Part shown: one piece after another, positions 1 to 12,300 of the stretch
Layout of the letters: each line of letters begins with the position of its first letter
How positions within the stretch are numbered: the stretch's first letter is position 1
Assembly: GCF_000224145.3 (NCBI RefSeq)
Contig: NC_020173.2
Location: 5,001 to 69,000 of the forward strand
Direction: 5' to 3'
DNA from: Ciona intestinalis
Lineage: Eukaryota > Chordata > Ascidiacea > Phlebobranchia > Cionidae
Length of the DNA stretch: 64,000 nt
Notes under the pieces: generated by a model
Database searches by the model: none
What the model saw: the letters and a program-made list of their open reading frames with translations, nothing else
Told to the model about the DNA's origin: nothing
Translations under genes and position numbers: made by a program

Positions 1-600
1 AGCCTAAGTGAATGTTCATACCTATCTTTACCGAGTTTAAATGCAGTAAAGCTTGCGTTTGGAAAAGAAAGAGAAAAAGTTACAACGAAAGCCAATTGCA
101 GAATTTTTCGTTAGCCATTATACCGAATAAATGGTGAATTGTTTGCTTCTCTGAATACCGAGCACAAGACGTTTACAGATTCCAGCATTTCGTGTTGTAT
201 ATTAAGTCTGAGCAATCAAAAATGTTGCTGTTTTAGACACAACTTGACGTCAAATACAACGTTTGAAATATGTTTGAATCCTGGTCCTCGTGACCGCGGA
301 AAGAACAGCCTTGGCGTGACAGATCGGTTTTGTTGCAGTATTTTGAAGGTTTTATTTCCATTGTTTAAATTGTTCTAACCTTCTATCCAAACTATTTGTT
401 GATCTTGGGCGAGAATCTGTTGTTCGAGAATGCAATAACAACGAGTCTATTACGAATTACTTCCCCCATACTAGGCGCGTATGTTGGTGCATGTCAGTCT
501 TCGCGTAAACTACATTAACAACCTAAGTAACAGCATCAACCTATGAAGGGAACCACAAACTTCAGTTGCCTACTACTCTGCTAGTGCTGCTACAAGTGAA
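1..600. other. No recognisable feature
   Basis: No exon, RNA or repeat could be supported. A 79-codon frame at 139-378 has no coding character. Confidence 0.4.
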
Positions 601-604
601 AGTA

Positions 605-1240
605 TGTAAACATTGGTATATCATTCTATTAAATTGGCTTGATAGGCGATCAGGCGGAGTGTGTTTGAGGTAACCAATGAATAATAATACACCCACCAAC
701 TTAATAGGCGATCAGGCGGAGTGTGATCCACAATGGTGATTACACAATGTCCAAACAAGCAATGTACTTTTACTTAATCACTGTAAATAGCATCACAATA
801 ATCACTTTTATATAAAGACGTAAACTTATTATTACATCACTAATACTGCACATAAAATCTACTTAATTGCTTCAGCTTATGGCTAGTACGTAGCTATAAC
901 ACAATACTGTCAAATACGGTTTCCTAATATCCAGACATTACTGATAACACAACGTGGTTTATAACAAAGAACTGCCCACGTGACTGGGTAACCATGACAA
1001 TAAGCATAGAATGGATACAAGTAAGGATGATGCATGCAATGAAACTAAGTAACGTCTGAATGAAGTGAAGAATGGATGACAGTATAATAACTCGCTATAA
1101 CATCACTATTGTTTGAGAAATAACTAACACATGTTCGATTCCTTGTTGCTGTGCATAGAAAACCATCTTTTTAGTTTCTAAGCTTTCCTTGAGTAAACAT
1201 TGGGATACCTTTCTATTAAATTGGCTTTAAGAATTCGTAG
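605..1240. repeat. Pair of direct repeats, possible LTR-like remnant
   Basis: The 22-base unit ataggcgatcaggcggagtg(tg) occurs at about 642-664 and 703-725. A second direct repeat (gtaaacattgg...ttctattaaattggctt) occurs at about 605-643 and 1193-1234. A TATA-like tttatataaag lies between, at about 808. This could be a degraded LTR element or a short segmental duplication. Confidence 0.35.
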
Positions 1241-1739
1241 GAAATTATGCTTACTATTATAAACACAACCAAAAATGGCCATTGAATAATCCACAGTTAA
1301 ATATTCCATCTCTGCAGTGCTGAGTATAGTAAGTACCAACCTCATTTTAGCAAAGAAATTACAGTCTTTTTTGATTTTACGATGTAAACTGTACTTAACC
1401 GATGTTAGCATTTTACGATGTAAACCGAAGTTAGCATTTTGACAGATTTGTGTTCCAGACAGTGTTTCCGCTATGTAAAGTACACGAGGAAAGTAATTGT
1501 TAATTAATCGCTAATCATGCGGTTTTAAATCTGAAAATTTAGTCCAAAAATTATAAATATATAATATGATTTGATTTCAATCAAGAGAATAAAGAATAAA
1601 TGCTAGAATTGAAAATTAAGATAGTGCGGAAAAAAATCACCCTATCAGCAACAACAACAACAACGCCAAGAACAACTGTTCGACGAAAAAGGATCTATAT
1701 GGTCACTAACGTGCCCAAAAAATGATCATTGTTACACCA

Positions 1740-3800
1740 ACTGATGGTGAAACAATAATTTTCCAGTTGAACATTGTTTTACATATACCTACTTTCAGCT
1801 AACATGGTGTAATGTTGCAACTTGCAACCCCTATGTTTTTATAATATCGACGCTACGGTGTGCGTTGGCTATGACGCCATTGGCCATTGTATACCTGCAC
1901 TGGCGTCGATTTATATGGTGCAGGGTATGCAGGCCTACCCTGACAATTTGGCAGGGGTTGCAACAACCCCTGGATTTTCCAATTATAAAAGCAAATTATT
2001 CCTAAAATCTTCTTAAATAAATATATTTAACTTTATCAAATAAATAATTTATAGTAGCTACGCAACGCCTTCATTCTCTTAACGCATAAACTAGCTATTT
2101 TTGTACCCTGCTCGGTTACCTATAACGACTGCGTGTTACATCAGACAATCGTTATGTCACATTGATAATCGCAAAACGTAGATTATTACGGTGACAGTTC
2201 TATTATTGTGTGAGAATGTAATATTTACTAGTCAATTTCTACGTTTCAAATGTCTCTAACGTCTACTTCCAAAGCTGCTTTTCTTCCGAAAGCAATTCGA
2301 ATTAAACTAAAAACACGCGAACCAGGATAAAATTAACTATAGGAATACAGCCCTGGAGACTCCTATAAAAGTTGCCGACAGATTTCAAAATATGTCGGCA
2401 ATATTGCTGAGGATTTAAAAGACGCGTGGCCGGGCGTGACGTCACGAATCGCAACGTCAGCGCGAATTTGCCCGTCTCGAATTACAGTCGGTATTGTATA
2501 ACACGAGCGCCCAATGTTTCGTATCTGATTGGACTGATTTTTAATAAAAAGCCATAAATTCCTAAACTTTTTTATATTGAAATAATACAAAGTGCTGCAT
2601 TACGTCTTCTCTTTCACCGCAATCCACGTGTTCTAAATGATTTTAGTTAGAGACACTTTTCGTCCAAAAAGGAACGTATTCTCTTACGCCTTTCTCCTTA
2701 ATGACGTCATAAGCTCGTGCTGAGCTTTTGGTTGAATCTCGGCGCTACAACTTCAACACATTCCTATTGTTAACACCAAATTCACGAAACATTACCATCA
2801 TCATCGTCTGCTGCATAGCCCAGGTCGAAGTATTTATTGCAAACGTATCAATCCTTTACTGGATAGCATACATAAAAAGACAAATATCCAACCTGTTTTC
2901 AACCTCCTGCTGACTAAATAATCAAGGGGACAATCGTTATTATGATGCAAATAATCCGCGTGTGAATTGCTATTATAATCAATTGCCAGGTCAAACAATC
3001 GCTATTATGGTGCAATGAATCCACGTGTGAATCCTTACTATTTCGTAATAAACATGCCGCTTGGCTGAGGAAAACATCCTAAATATACAGCAGTGTTACT
3101 TCTGGAACCTATCTAGACTATTTATTGCCGCAAATTACATTTATTTTACATACAGCTGTGAGAAAGGTCGTGTTACCAATTCCCACCGAAAAATAACGTA
3201 TGCGCCGCACGTATACAAGGACGTTAATGACATAATAGTCAACGTGCAGGTGCGTTAGGAAATCGGTGCGCCTGACTTCATTTGCTATATACGACTACTA
3301 TATGTATCAGTATTATATTACCTCACTTTTTGCTTTTATCGCCTGTAATTTTTGCAATTTCGCGTCTGCAATATGAAAATATTTTGTTTTTTTCTTCATT
3401 TTTTTTTCTACATCGTGGGCAATATGCCGACGGTTTGTCCAAATGCGTCGGCAATTGCCAATTGCCGACGTGAGTCTCCAGGGCTGGAAATAGGTGTTCT
3501 TTTTCTAAGACGCGCACATGTCATGAATTGCCTCCCTAACAGTTGCGTGTAAAATAAATGTAATTTGCCTGTTAAATAGGCAGGAATAAACTACCTAAAT
3601 CGGGTCGGTCACTGCTTTATATTTATATACGATATTTTCCTCAACCAAGCAGCATGTTTGTTACGAAATAGTAAGGATTCACGCCTGGATTCATTACGAC
3701 ACAATTGCAATTCACACGTCGATTATTGCAACATAATAGCAATTCACATGTTTATTATTTAGCCTACTCATGAAACATTATTCTCGTTCTCAAACCTTAC
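1740..3800. mobile_element. Fold-back transposon with a second element inserted in it
   Basis: The blocks 1780-2345 and 3490-3790 match, in inverted orientation, one continuous stretch at 29136-29760. The outer element is therefore interrupted here by the 2348-3486 element. Sequence around 2890-3070 also reappears inverted at 3580-3790 and again at 23185-23410 and 5750-6010, so this is a high-copy fold-back family. No transposase frame is present. Confidence 0.7.
2348..3486. mobile_element. 1.1-kb insertion with perfect 15-bp terminal inverted repeats
   Basis: Ends cagccctggagactc / gagtctccagggctg are exact inverted repeats. The uninterrupted copy at 29387-29400 shows the empty site. The flanks (gaata and gaaat) suggest a short, slightly mutated target duplication. 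Inside, 2430-2720 resembles the internal part of the hAT-like elements at 7358 and 24089, so this element is itself mosaic. Confidence 0.6.
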
Positions 3801-6340
3801 CCTGATAAGTTTGTCTGTTAAAACGAAGGGAGATCGTGGCGGCTCCTTTGATCGGTGATAGGCGAACACAGCTTTGATCGTGTGTTGTGATACATGAATA
3901 ACGCATGTTTAATTGATTTTGTTTGTTTCTTCGAGTTTTGTTAAAATGATGTTTTCAAACTTCATTGAACAACCAGCACAAAATTGTTACGTGTTCAATT
4001 GTGATGCGAACAACTTTTATGTTTACGAGTTTTAAAGTCAAATGTTGCATTATAAACAATATTGTGACGCAGAGAATTAACGTAGGATATTGCGCAATGC
4101 TGCACCTGTCAGTTGAATAATGTTACGTCACACGCGGTATTGTGATGTCGGATGTGGTCCATTTAATGGACTCCATTATCGTAACGGCCAACGGGTTACA
4201 GTCTGTCTGTATAATCAACGTATTGGCAATTATATGATGATATTTACATGTCATATTGTTAAGTTTTTTAAACGCTTAACTACAATCAACTGCCAGCCTA
4301 TCGTCAAAACGTTTCCATTAAATGCCGCACACGTTATATGCATGATTTTACATATACCTACTTACAGCTAACATGTTGTCATGTCGCAACCCCTACGTTT
4401 TTATAAAATCGACGCCACTGTATATGTGTGGCCATAGGCGCTGAATGCCTGCCTGCAAGGCCTGCGCAGGCCCTCACAAATACGAGGGTACTCCCGCAGG
4501 CCCTGAAATTCTAATGCGTGCGTCATGTTTATTGCCTTTCTTACACGAACTCTTACACGAACTAGATCATATTCGCGCAGATAATACTAGAATAACTCGA
4601 TGAAAGCATTGTTATTTCCATTAAAGTATTAAAATAATAAAAATCCAACATTTATAAATGTTCCAGAAATCCTGACCGCAGTTTTAATGGAGACGTCAGT
4701 CAACGTACGTTTCGGTTGCCTGGCAACATATCGTGTGATAAATGCATTTGTGTCTGTGACGTAACAACATTCGGTTCTTGGTAGTTTTAGAATTTTTACA
4801 AAGTTCAATCAATTCGGCTTAATGTTTAGTTTAATAATATTCCAACATGTCCAGTAAACACATTTCCATTACCCCACCATCACAATAAAACATCCTAAAC
4901 TTACAACGCGGTTTACTCCAGTTTCGACGTTATGTATGGGATGTTTGTATGAGACACCAGAACCAGGGTCAGTACAAAACCTGAGGTCATAATTAAATAC
5001 TGCGCAATTAGAATCGGTGTATCGTGTTGTTAATCTATTCTTAAAGTAATAAAGCCGATCTTTATCAAAGTTTTCTTAACCAGACATAATGCTTTGTTAT
5101 GACAAAGTGGCAATTCACACGTTGATTATTTGCGTCATAATAGCATTTGATGCGTCGATTATAGAGGTCATAATACCAATTGACGCGTTTATTATGAGCA
5201 ATCTAGTAGATAACAAACTAAATGTTCTCTGTTTGCGGTGAAGACTGTTTAACGAAATAACCCCACGACCGTATCAAAACTAAATAAGACATATATTGGT
5301 CTGTGTTAAATGCAATTTAACATTAACTGTCTAATTATTTAAATCTTTCTTGTATGGTGGATGCTGCTGGATTTAATTTTTTACTTACAGTCAGCGGTCA
5401 ACATAATCAAAGAGAACGAAAGGTCCTTGAGCATATTACAGAACTCACACCTCTTGTGATAGCGGTTAACCCACAAACATGAAAAGTCTATATTGCCAAT
5501 CGCTTAAAAATGATTTACAGACGCTTTCAATAAAAACGATTTACAAATGTTTTCATAAAAAAACCCACGAACACAAGATTTATATCAAAATATGACCTTG
5601 TTCAACAGCGTTGTTGGTGGTTAAAAAATTATTAGTACAATATTTGGCATACTCTGGCATTTTTAAAGTTCTTCCCTTATGCGTGCAGCGTATACATATT
5701 TATATTTGACAGGATTTCACAACACAAACTTGGCACTCCCTTTTTCATAGCTGCGTGTAAATAAATGAAATTTGTGGTAATAAACATAAACAACCTAAAT
5801 ATGCTCCAGAAGAAGCACTGAAGTATTTACTATGTTTTCCTCAGCAAAGCAGCATTTTTATTACGAAGATTCACATGTGGATTCATTGCATCATAGTTGC
5901 GACTGTTTGGCCTAGCAATTTATTACGACATAATAGCAATTTACACGTTTATTATTTGTATCATAATATAGATTGTCCCTGTGATTATTTAGCCTACAAG
6001 TTGAATATTTGCCTTTTTATGTATGCAATCAAGTAAACTAATAAAGGATTGATACATTTTACACTTTTTGCAATAAATACTTCTTATTAGCGCGTAAACG
6101 CAACTTAATACCATGAGCTTTAGTGATTAGAATGGGGCCCCTGGGCGACTTAGGCGGTGGAAAATGTGTATGCTGCATATGCTGTAAATATTATGAGGTA
6201 TCCCCGATACCCAACATCAGCGCCTATGCTCTGAATAGATTCTGTATTCCCCATAAATTTTAAAATCAGTTCTGTCTGTTTTTTTTATTTGCTTAATAGC
6301 ATTTTAGACGTTATTAATCAAACAAAGTTGTTTATTTTAG
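3801..6340. repeat. Repeat-rich intergenic region with fold-back fragments
   Basis: The block 4340-4450 repeats the sequence at 1775-1880. Stretches 5090-5215 and 5750-6010 repeat the fold-back family seen at 2890-3790 and 23185-23410. No exon could be supported, though the first EBP2 exon should lie somewhere upstream of 6341. Confidence 0.5.
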
Positions 6341-9300
6341 TTACAAGTTGCTTTTGCATCTGGTTTGCTGAAATCCGGATTAGTTCGACCTATCACTGCA
6401 CCACCACCAGTTATAAACAATGAGGCAGGCAATGTTACTAATTTTTGTCACATTAATATTTTGAAATATATACTGTTGCAGACTGCAGCTTAATTGAAGA
6501 TATTGTAACAAGATTGTTTATAAACATTTTTTAAATATTGGCTCATGAAGTTTAATATTGCATATTAATATAGCAATCATGCTTTCAGCAGTCTTCATGT
6601 ATGTATTCATGTTTTAAAAGTTAATGCTCTTGTCAACTATAATATATATATGCTTTTCAGGCTGGTTTACTTCAAAAATTAGATGACATAGCGCCTTTGG
6701 ATCTGGACTGGGTTGAGCGCTTGGATGTTTCAGTTGGATGCAATGTACAAGTAAAGGTGGAAAATGGTGTGTAATGTGTATTAAAACAATACACATAAAT
6801 AAATCCCATGTGTGTGTAATGTTACTAATGTATGTTAAAAAGTTTGCTTGCATGGTTTTCTAATTATTTCACAGATAAAAGAAACTCTGCTTAAATCAAT
6901 TAAGGCTTTTATGTTAAAAAAACTTTCTAGTCTAAACCTAAATATTTTTTTAATCTGGAGAAACAATATTTATCATTACATTGATGTCTAGAAAAGATTT
7001 TAAGATGGCATGTTTTTTAGTTTGATTCGAAATTCTGTACTGTTCATTTATTTTCCTGACTTTGGGACAAACAAACATTTGTGGGACAATAAAAACAATG
7101 TTTTCAACAAAATGCAACTTAACTTGAATAAAAGAAAAACAAATTAACAAAGTACATGCCTATAATACAAATAGTATTCATTCAACTTATGCATTATGCA
7201 GTCCATATTTTCCAGAAACTTAGAACCTTATCCTTAGTTTTTACACAAAAATTCAAAAACAAAATATCTTCAACACATATTTAACAGCCTTGTTCCAAAT
7301 TAATGTTTCTTTTTTATCTTATAATTCCTTATTTTTACTTAACTACTTCCCTTCAAATAGGAATGTGCCGAGCCCGAACTCAAAAGCTCGTGCCCGAGCA
7401 TCTCCTTTCTTTGACGTTCGTCGCTCGGCTGAAATCTGGGCCGAGCGCTGAGCCTTATGCCATTGCTATAATGTTGCATGCGAGAGCAAAAAATATTAAA
7501 AATGAAAAAAAGTGAAGCTACTAAGAGATAAGAGAATAGTCAGCATAGCTTTTTCTTTAATTATTCTACGTTCGTTGTGAATATGCTCTCTCGCAAGTAA
7601 CGAATCGCAATGTCAGCGAATTTGCCCATATCGAATTACAGCTGGTGTCAAATTACACGAGCCCGCAATGTTCCCGTATCTGATTTTAAATAAAAGCCAA
7701 TAACTTCTGAACTTTTTTATAATGAAATAAATAAACTGCTGCAACCATGGGGGCTGTTTTGTTGTAATGACAGACCCCATTTCCGCAAACACGCACGCAG
7801 ACAGAAAGTGCTAAAACACGCGTTGCATCCAATATTACTTTCTTTCGCTAGGAATTGGAACATGTTTCATTTAATTGTTACGTCACTTGTTCTATAACAA
7901 CATAACTGTAAGTTATGACGTTTCATAATGTAACAATCGGGAGGAATGTGCCCACTTCTAACCAACCATGAGATCAAAACATCGTGTATGAGCTTCACAT
8001 GTTTAAGCTCTGCGCCGGCGTAGGAAATAAACGAAGACGCATGCGGTAGCATACATTTCACACCTAACAAGCTAAGCAATCGTTGTGAATTTATTCTTGT
8101 GAAAGATGACGTAATGAAACTCTGGTTCTCGTGCGGTGCCAACAAACAATGTTTTTTGGCTTCTGTCCAAGCTCGACCAAGACGATACTTTGTAATATCA
8201 TATTACAATTTCTGTTGGTTCCAATTTACTTATAGCGTCGCCGTCGTAAATAATCGTTACATTATCCAGGATGGCGTAAAACTTACACCAATGTTTCATT
8301 TATTAAAAAGATGTTTTGGATTTAGTATAAACAATGTAATATTAGTCTTAATTTACCGCATAAAGTAGAACAGATATATTAGTGTGCAAGACCAATATCT
8401 AAAGCGTTTGTATCGTGTCAGACATAACGTTGACTGGACGTAAATATCTGTATGACAGTCCCCTTTTGCATGTGCTGGTTGCGCCACTGGGTGCAACAGT
8501 TATAAATACTTTATAATTGAAAATTTGTTATTGAAAGTTACGAAAGGAGATGTTTCTTTCACCGCAAACCACGTGTTCTGTAGTATTTTGATTAGCGATG
8601 CTTTTCGACTGAATAGAAACGCATTCTCGTACACCTTTCTCCTTAATGACGTCATAGGTGCTCGTGCCGAGCTTCCAATCGGCGTTCGGCGAACCCGAGC
8701 ATTTACAACTTCAGCAAATCCCTACTTTCAAATATAGGCTTAGTCACAAGGTCTACAAATGACATTCATCAGACTGAATAGACGACAGGGTACAACCTAT
8801 TTTAAAGCTCAGTTTATTTACAATGTACTTAATGAATGATTGGAGCAACTCTGAGGAATGAATTAGTTAAGGAAAGGCACAATAAACTAAATAACAGTAC
8901 ACTACATGCATTAAATGCACAACTGATGGATTTGTGGTTGCATCACCACACGTGACATTTACTGGCGATAATGTATACATGTACAAAGCTGATATACGTC
9001 TTTTTCCCCCAAAGTCTATTGGATAGGTGATTCAAAAGACTGATGATGTCTTATATCGTCGTCATGTTTTTAATCGGTTCAGACCTCCGTAACGTCGTCG
9101 TTATTTGGGGTGACGTGCTGCATAGTTGTGGGGTGACTTTTGCAATCTTCGACCGGTGTGGGCTTAATTGCGATAATGCCAGCAGTGTTTGTGTCTAAGG
9201 TTTAGGTGCTTTGGAAGTGGAGGTTTTGTTGTGTGGGGTCGGTTGGTGATCTATCAGATCTATCAGTGTATGGCTGATACCTGCGAAGAAATTTCCGGTT

Positions 9301-12300
9301 GTGGACAGTTGCCCGAATCGGAGATGTTCATTGGTACTACATACTGGTCGAACTGTTGTACTTCTTGTCCCATTTTTTGGGAATCGTTTGATATGATTTT
9401 GCATCCGGACTGTATCCCCTACAACTAAGGGTGTCAGCTGCTTGGAATGTTCCGACCATCGCTCGTGGGCTTTCATGTGGTTTCGCAGGGCTGCTTCTCT
9501 CTCAGTTATAAGGTTTGGCCATGTGGATAGATAGGAATAAAATCTCTTATTGGTCGTGCAAAGATACACATCGCTGAGAAGAAGCTGGTGTCTCTGTCTG
9601 GGGTGTTGCGGTATTGCAGCATAACGCGTCTGTGTCGACATTGCCTTTAGGGCCGTGGTTATCGACGATCATACGCTTGACAGTCTTCACGCTTATTTCT
9701 GCCCTGAAGTTACTGTACGGTAAGGCGGCGGATGAGGTACGATGATGTACATCTCAGTCTTTAAGAAATTTCGTTGCATCGGATGCACTAAATTCTGGTC
9801 CTCTATCTCATGTCAGTTTATCACATATTCCGTGTGTGTTTTACAGAGATATTTTACAGAGACAGGTGATTAAGCCACTGGAACCATCCTTTGCATGTGT
9901 GACGAAAGGCCAATTTGAGTACCTGTCGACCACGACCGAGTAGTTTGCGCCAGCATAATGAAAATAGTTCGGGCAGAAAACTGAAAGGAGTAAAGGAGGA
10001 TTGTTGGTTGGGCGCCGAACCCGGGGTTTCAATTCTGGGGTTTATGAAAATATAATAATTAAAGAGAAAGCTACGCTTACTAGTCTCAGTATCTTTTAGT
10101 AGCTTAACTATTTTTTTCGTTGTTAATCTTTTTCGCTCTCGCATGCAACATTATAGCAATATCATAATTCGATATGAGCAAGTTCCTTACTTTCGTGAGA
10201 GCTAATTTGCAACGAATGAAAAATAATAAAAGAGAAAACTACGCTGACTACTCTCGGTCTATTTTAGTAGCTTTAGTTTTAATATTTTTCGCTCTGGCCT
10301 GTAACATAGCAGTAGCATAAAGCTCGCTCGACCCAGTTTTCAGCCGAGTGCCAAGCGTCAAAAAAGGAGACGTTCGGTTTAATTGGAAATGAACTAGAGA
10401 CTGACCAATATCAATTTTTTCCACCGATACCTATATTTGTCACTATAGCTAAACATATGAAATGATCAGTTTTGATCAAGGAATGCCTGTATTCAAGATA
10501 TTGCAAGTTATAGAAAAATAGGTTGGTCCACATGTTTATAGAAAACATGCATGTTGAAACTAGGACGCACATGAACGCTAAACTACAATGCACGTGGAGC
10601 TTACACTACGACACACGCAAAGGTCAAACTACAACGTAAGGTAAAGGTTAAACTACCACGCACGTAATGGTTTAACTACGACGCACATTAAAGCTAAACT
10701 ATGACTTAGCCTAAAATATGACGCACTTGGACGTTAAACCAAGGCGCATGTAAAGGTCAAACTAGCATGCACGTGAATGTTAAACTCCGATGAACGCAAG
10801 ACGCACGTGCACATTAAACTACCACACACGTAAAAGTCAAGTAGGACACGTCGATTTTTTACCGACAAAGATTATTAGTAAAACGTAAATATCGGCCGAT
10901 ATATCAGTCGACCTCTAAAATGAACTTCTACATGACACTCTAAAATGCGAGTACGTATTCATTTAGAACGTGGCAATCCCGTAATAAAATGTTTTTGTAC
11001 CAGCATGTACTCATGCATAAAAAGGTTTCAAATCACAGATATATTTGCTTGATCGGTAGCTCTAAATACAATCATCTAACGTCTGTATAACATCGTACAT
11101 TTTCCAAGAATAAGAGATGCAACAGTAGCTAATAGCTAAAATGTCTCTTAATTATAAAAAATGTTATCGTATCTAGGAATGAAAATTAAAAAAAAAAAAC
11201 TTTTGCGTTTGTAGGGCTTTCGAGAAAAAACATTTCACAACGTCGTTTTAAAGGTTGCTATACTGGGTGAGCCATTTTTGTTTCGTAGGTAATTACGAAT
11301 TAGGCGTTTTCGCACCATGGTCATTAGAGCTCTCTGTTCCCGCAGAAAAAGATGGGATCTCCAATGTTAATGCATAAAGTATGGTCTATGGTGCGAAAAC
11401 GCCAAGGGCGAAAAATTCGGCAACCGACCATTATGAAGCAAAAATTAATTCATCATTTTATAGCTCATGATCCAACAAAACTACCATTGAAGGGCCAATA
11501 CCTTGATTTATGTGGGTACAATTATTTTCCCAATAAATAAAAACAGGTTCGGAATTCTAGATTCAAAATAAAGTATTCTAGGATGTCCTAGAGGCTAATC
11601 GTAACTCTCAATTCATGACATGTGCGCGTCTTCGAAAAAAAAAACCTATTTCTATAGTTTAATTTTATCCTGGTTTGAGTTTGACTTTTATAATCAGAAA
11701 ATGAACCCCTGCAAAATTCCCAAGGTAGGTTTGCATACCCTACACCATATAAATTAGAGATCGACCAATATATTGGTTCACCGCTATTATTGGCTGGTGT
11801 TTATGTTCTACCGATAATTGGTAAAAAAGCTCCAATATCTAAATAATTCGTGCGAAGCGACGTGCGTCCTACTTGAGTTGCTCTAGTGGTTTTACCTACA
11901 AATGCTGTTCGTGATAAAAGGATTTTTAGGGGATTGTCCTTCTTTACCCAAAGTACCCCTTTGTTTTTTATTACGATTTTCTCTTCAAGTAATAAACAAA
12001 AAAAATTGTTTAACATTATTTATCATACCTTGATGTCTGGAAAAGATTGTACAATTTATTTATTTAATCAAAGTTTTATTTAAAAATTTGTGCTGTTTTT
12101 TCCCTCACTTTGGGGTAAAAAAAAATTTGCAGGTTAATAAAAAACAATTTTTTCAAAAAAAAACTTAACTTAATTAAAAGAAAAAAAAGTTAGTCATACA
12201 ACTTATGCATAATGCAGTCTATATTTTCTAAGAAACCTTAACTTTTCCTTACTTTTTTCACAAAAGTAAATATCTCTAAAGAATTTTTAATGGCTTTTAT

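Noticed and set aside
139..378. 79-codon frame
   Set aside because: Cys- and Ser-rich with no family resemblance, no splice context, and no supporting neighbours.
642..725. CRISPR-like repeat pair
   Set aside because: Only two units, eukaryotic context, no array.
994..1020. Possible first exon of EBP2 (short ATG segment followed by GTAAGG, correct phase)
   Set aside because: Only nine codons and no acidic residues typical of the EBP2 start; 5.3 kb away, so chance is likely.
11352..11540. 62-codon frame MGSPMLMHKVW...
   Set aside because: Not recognised, lies between transposon fragments in an intron, no splice links.
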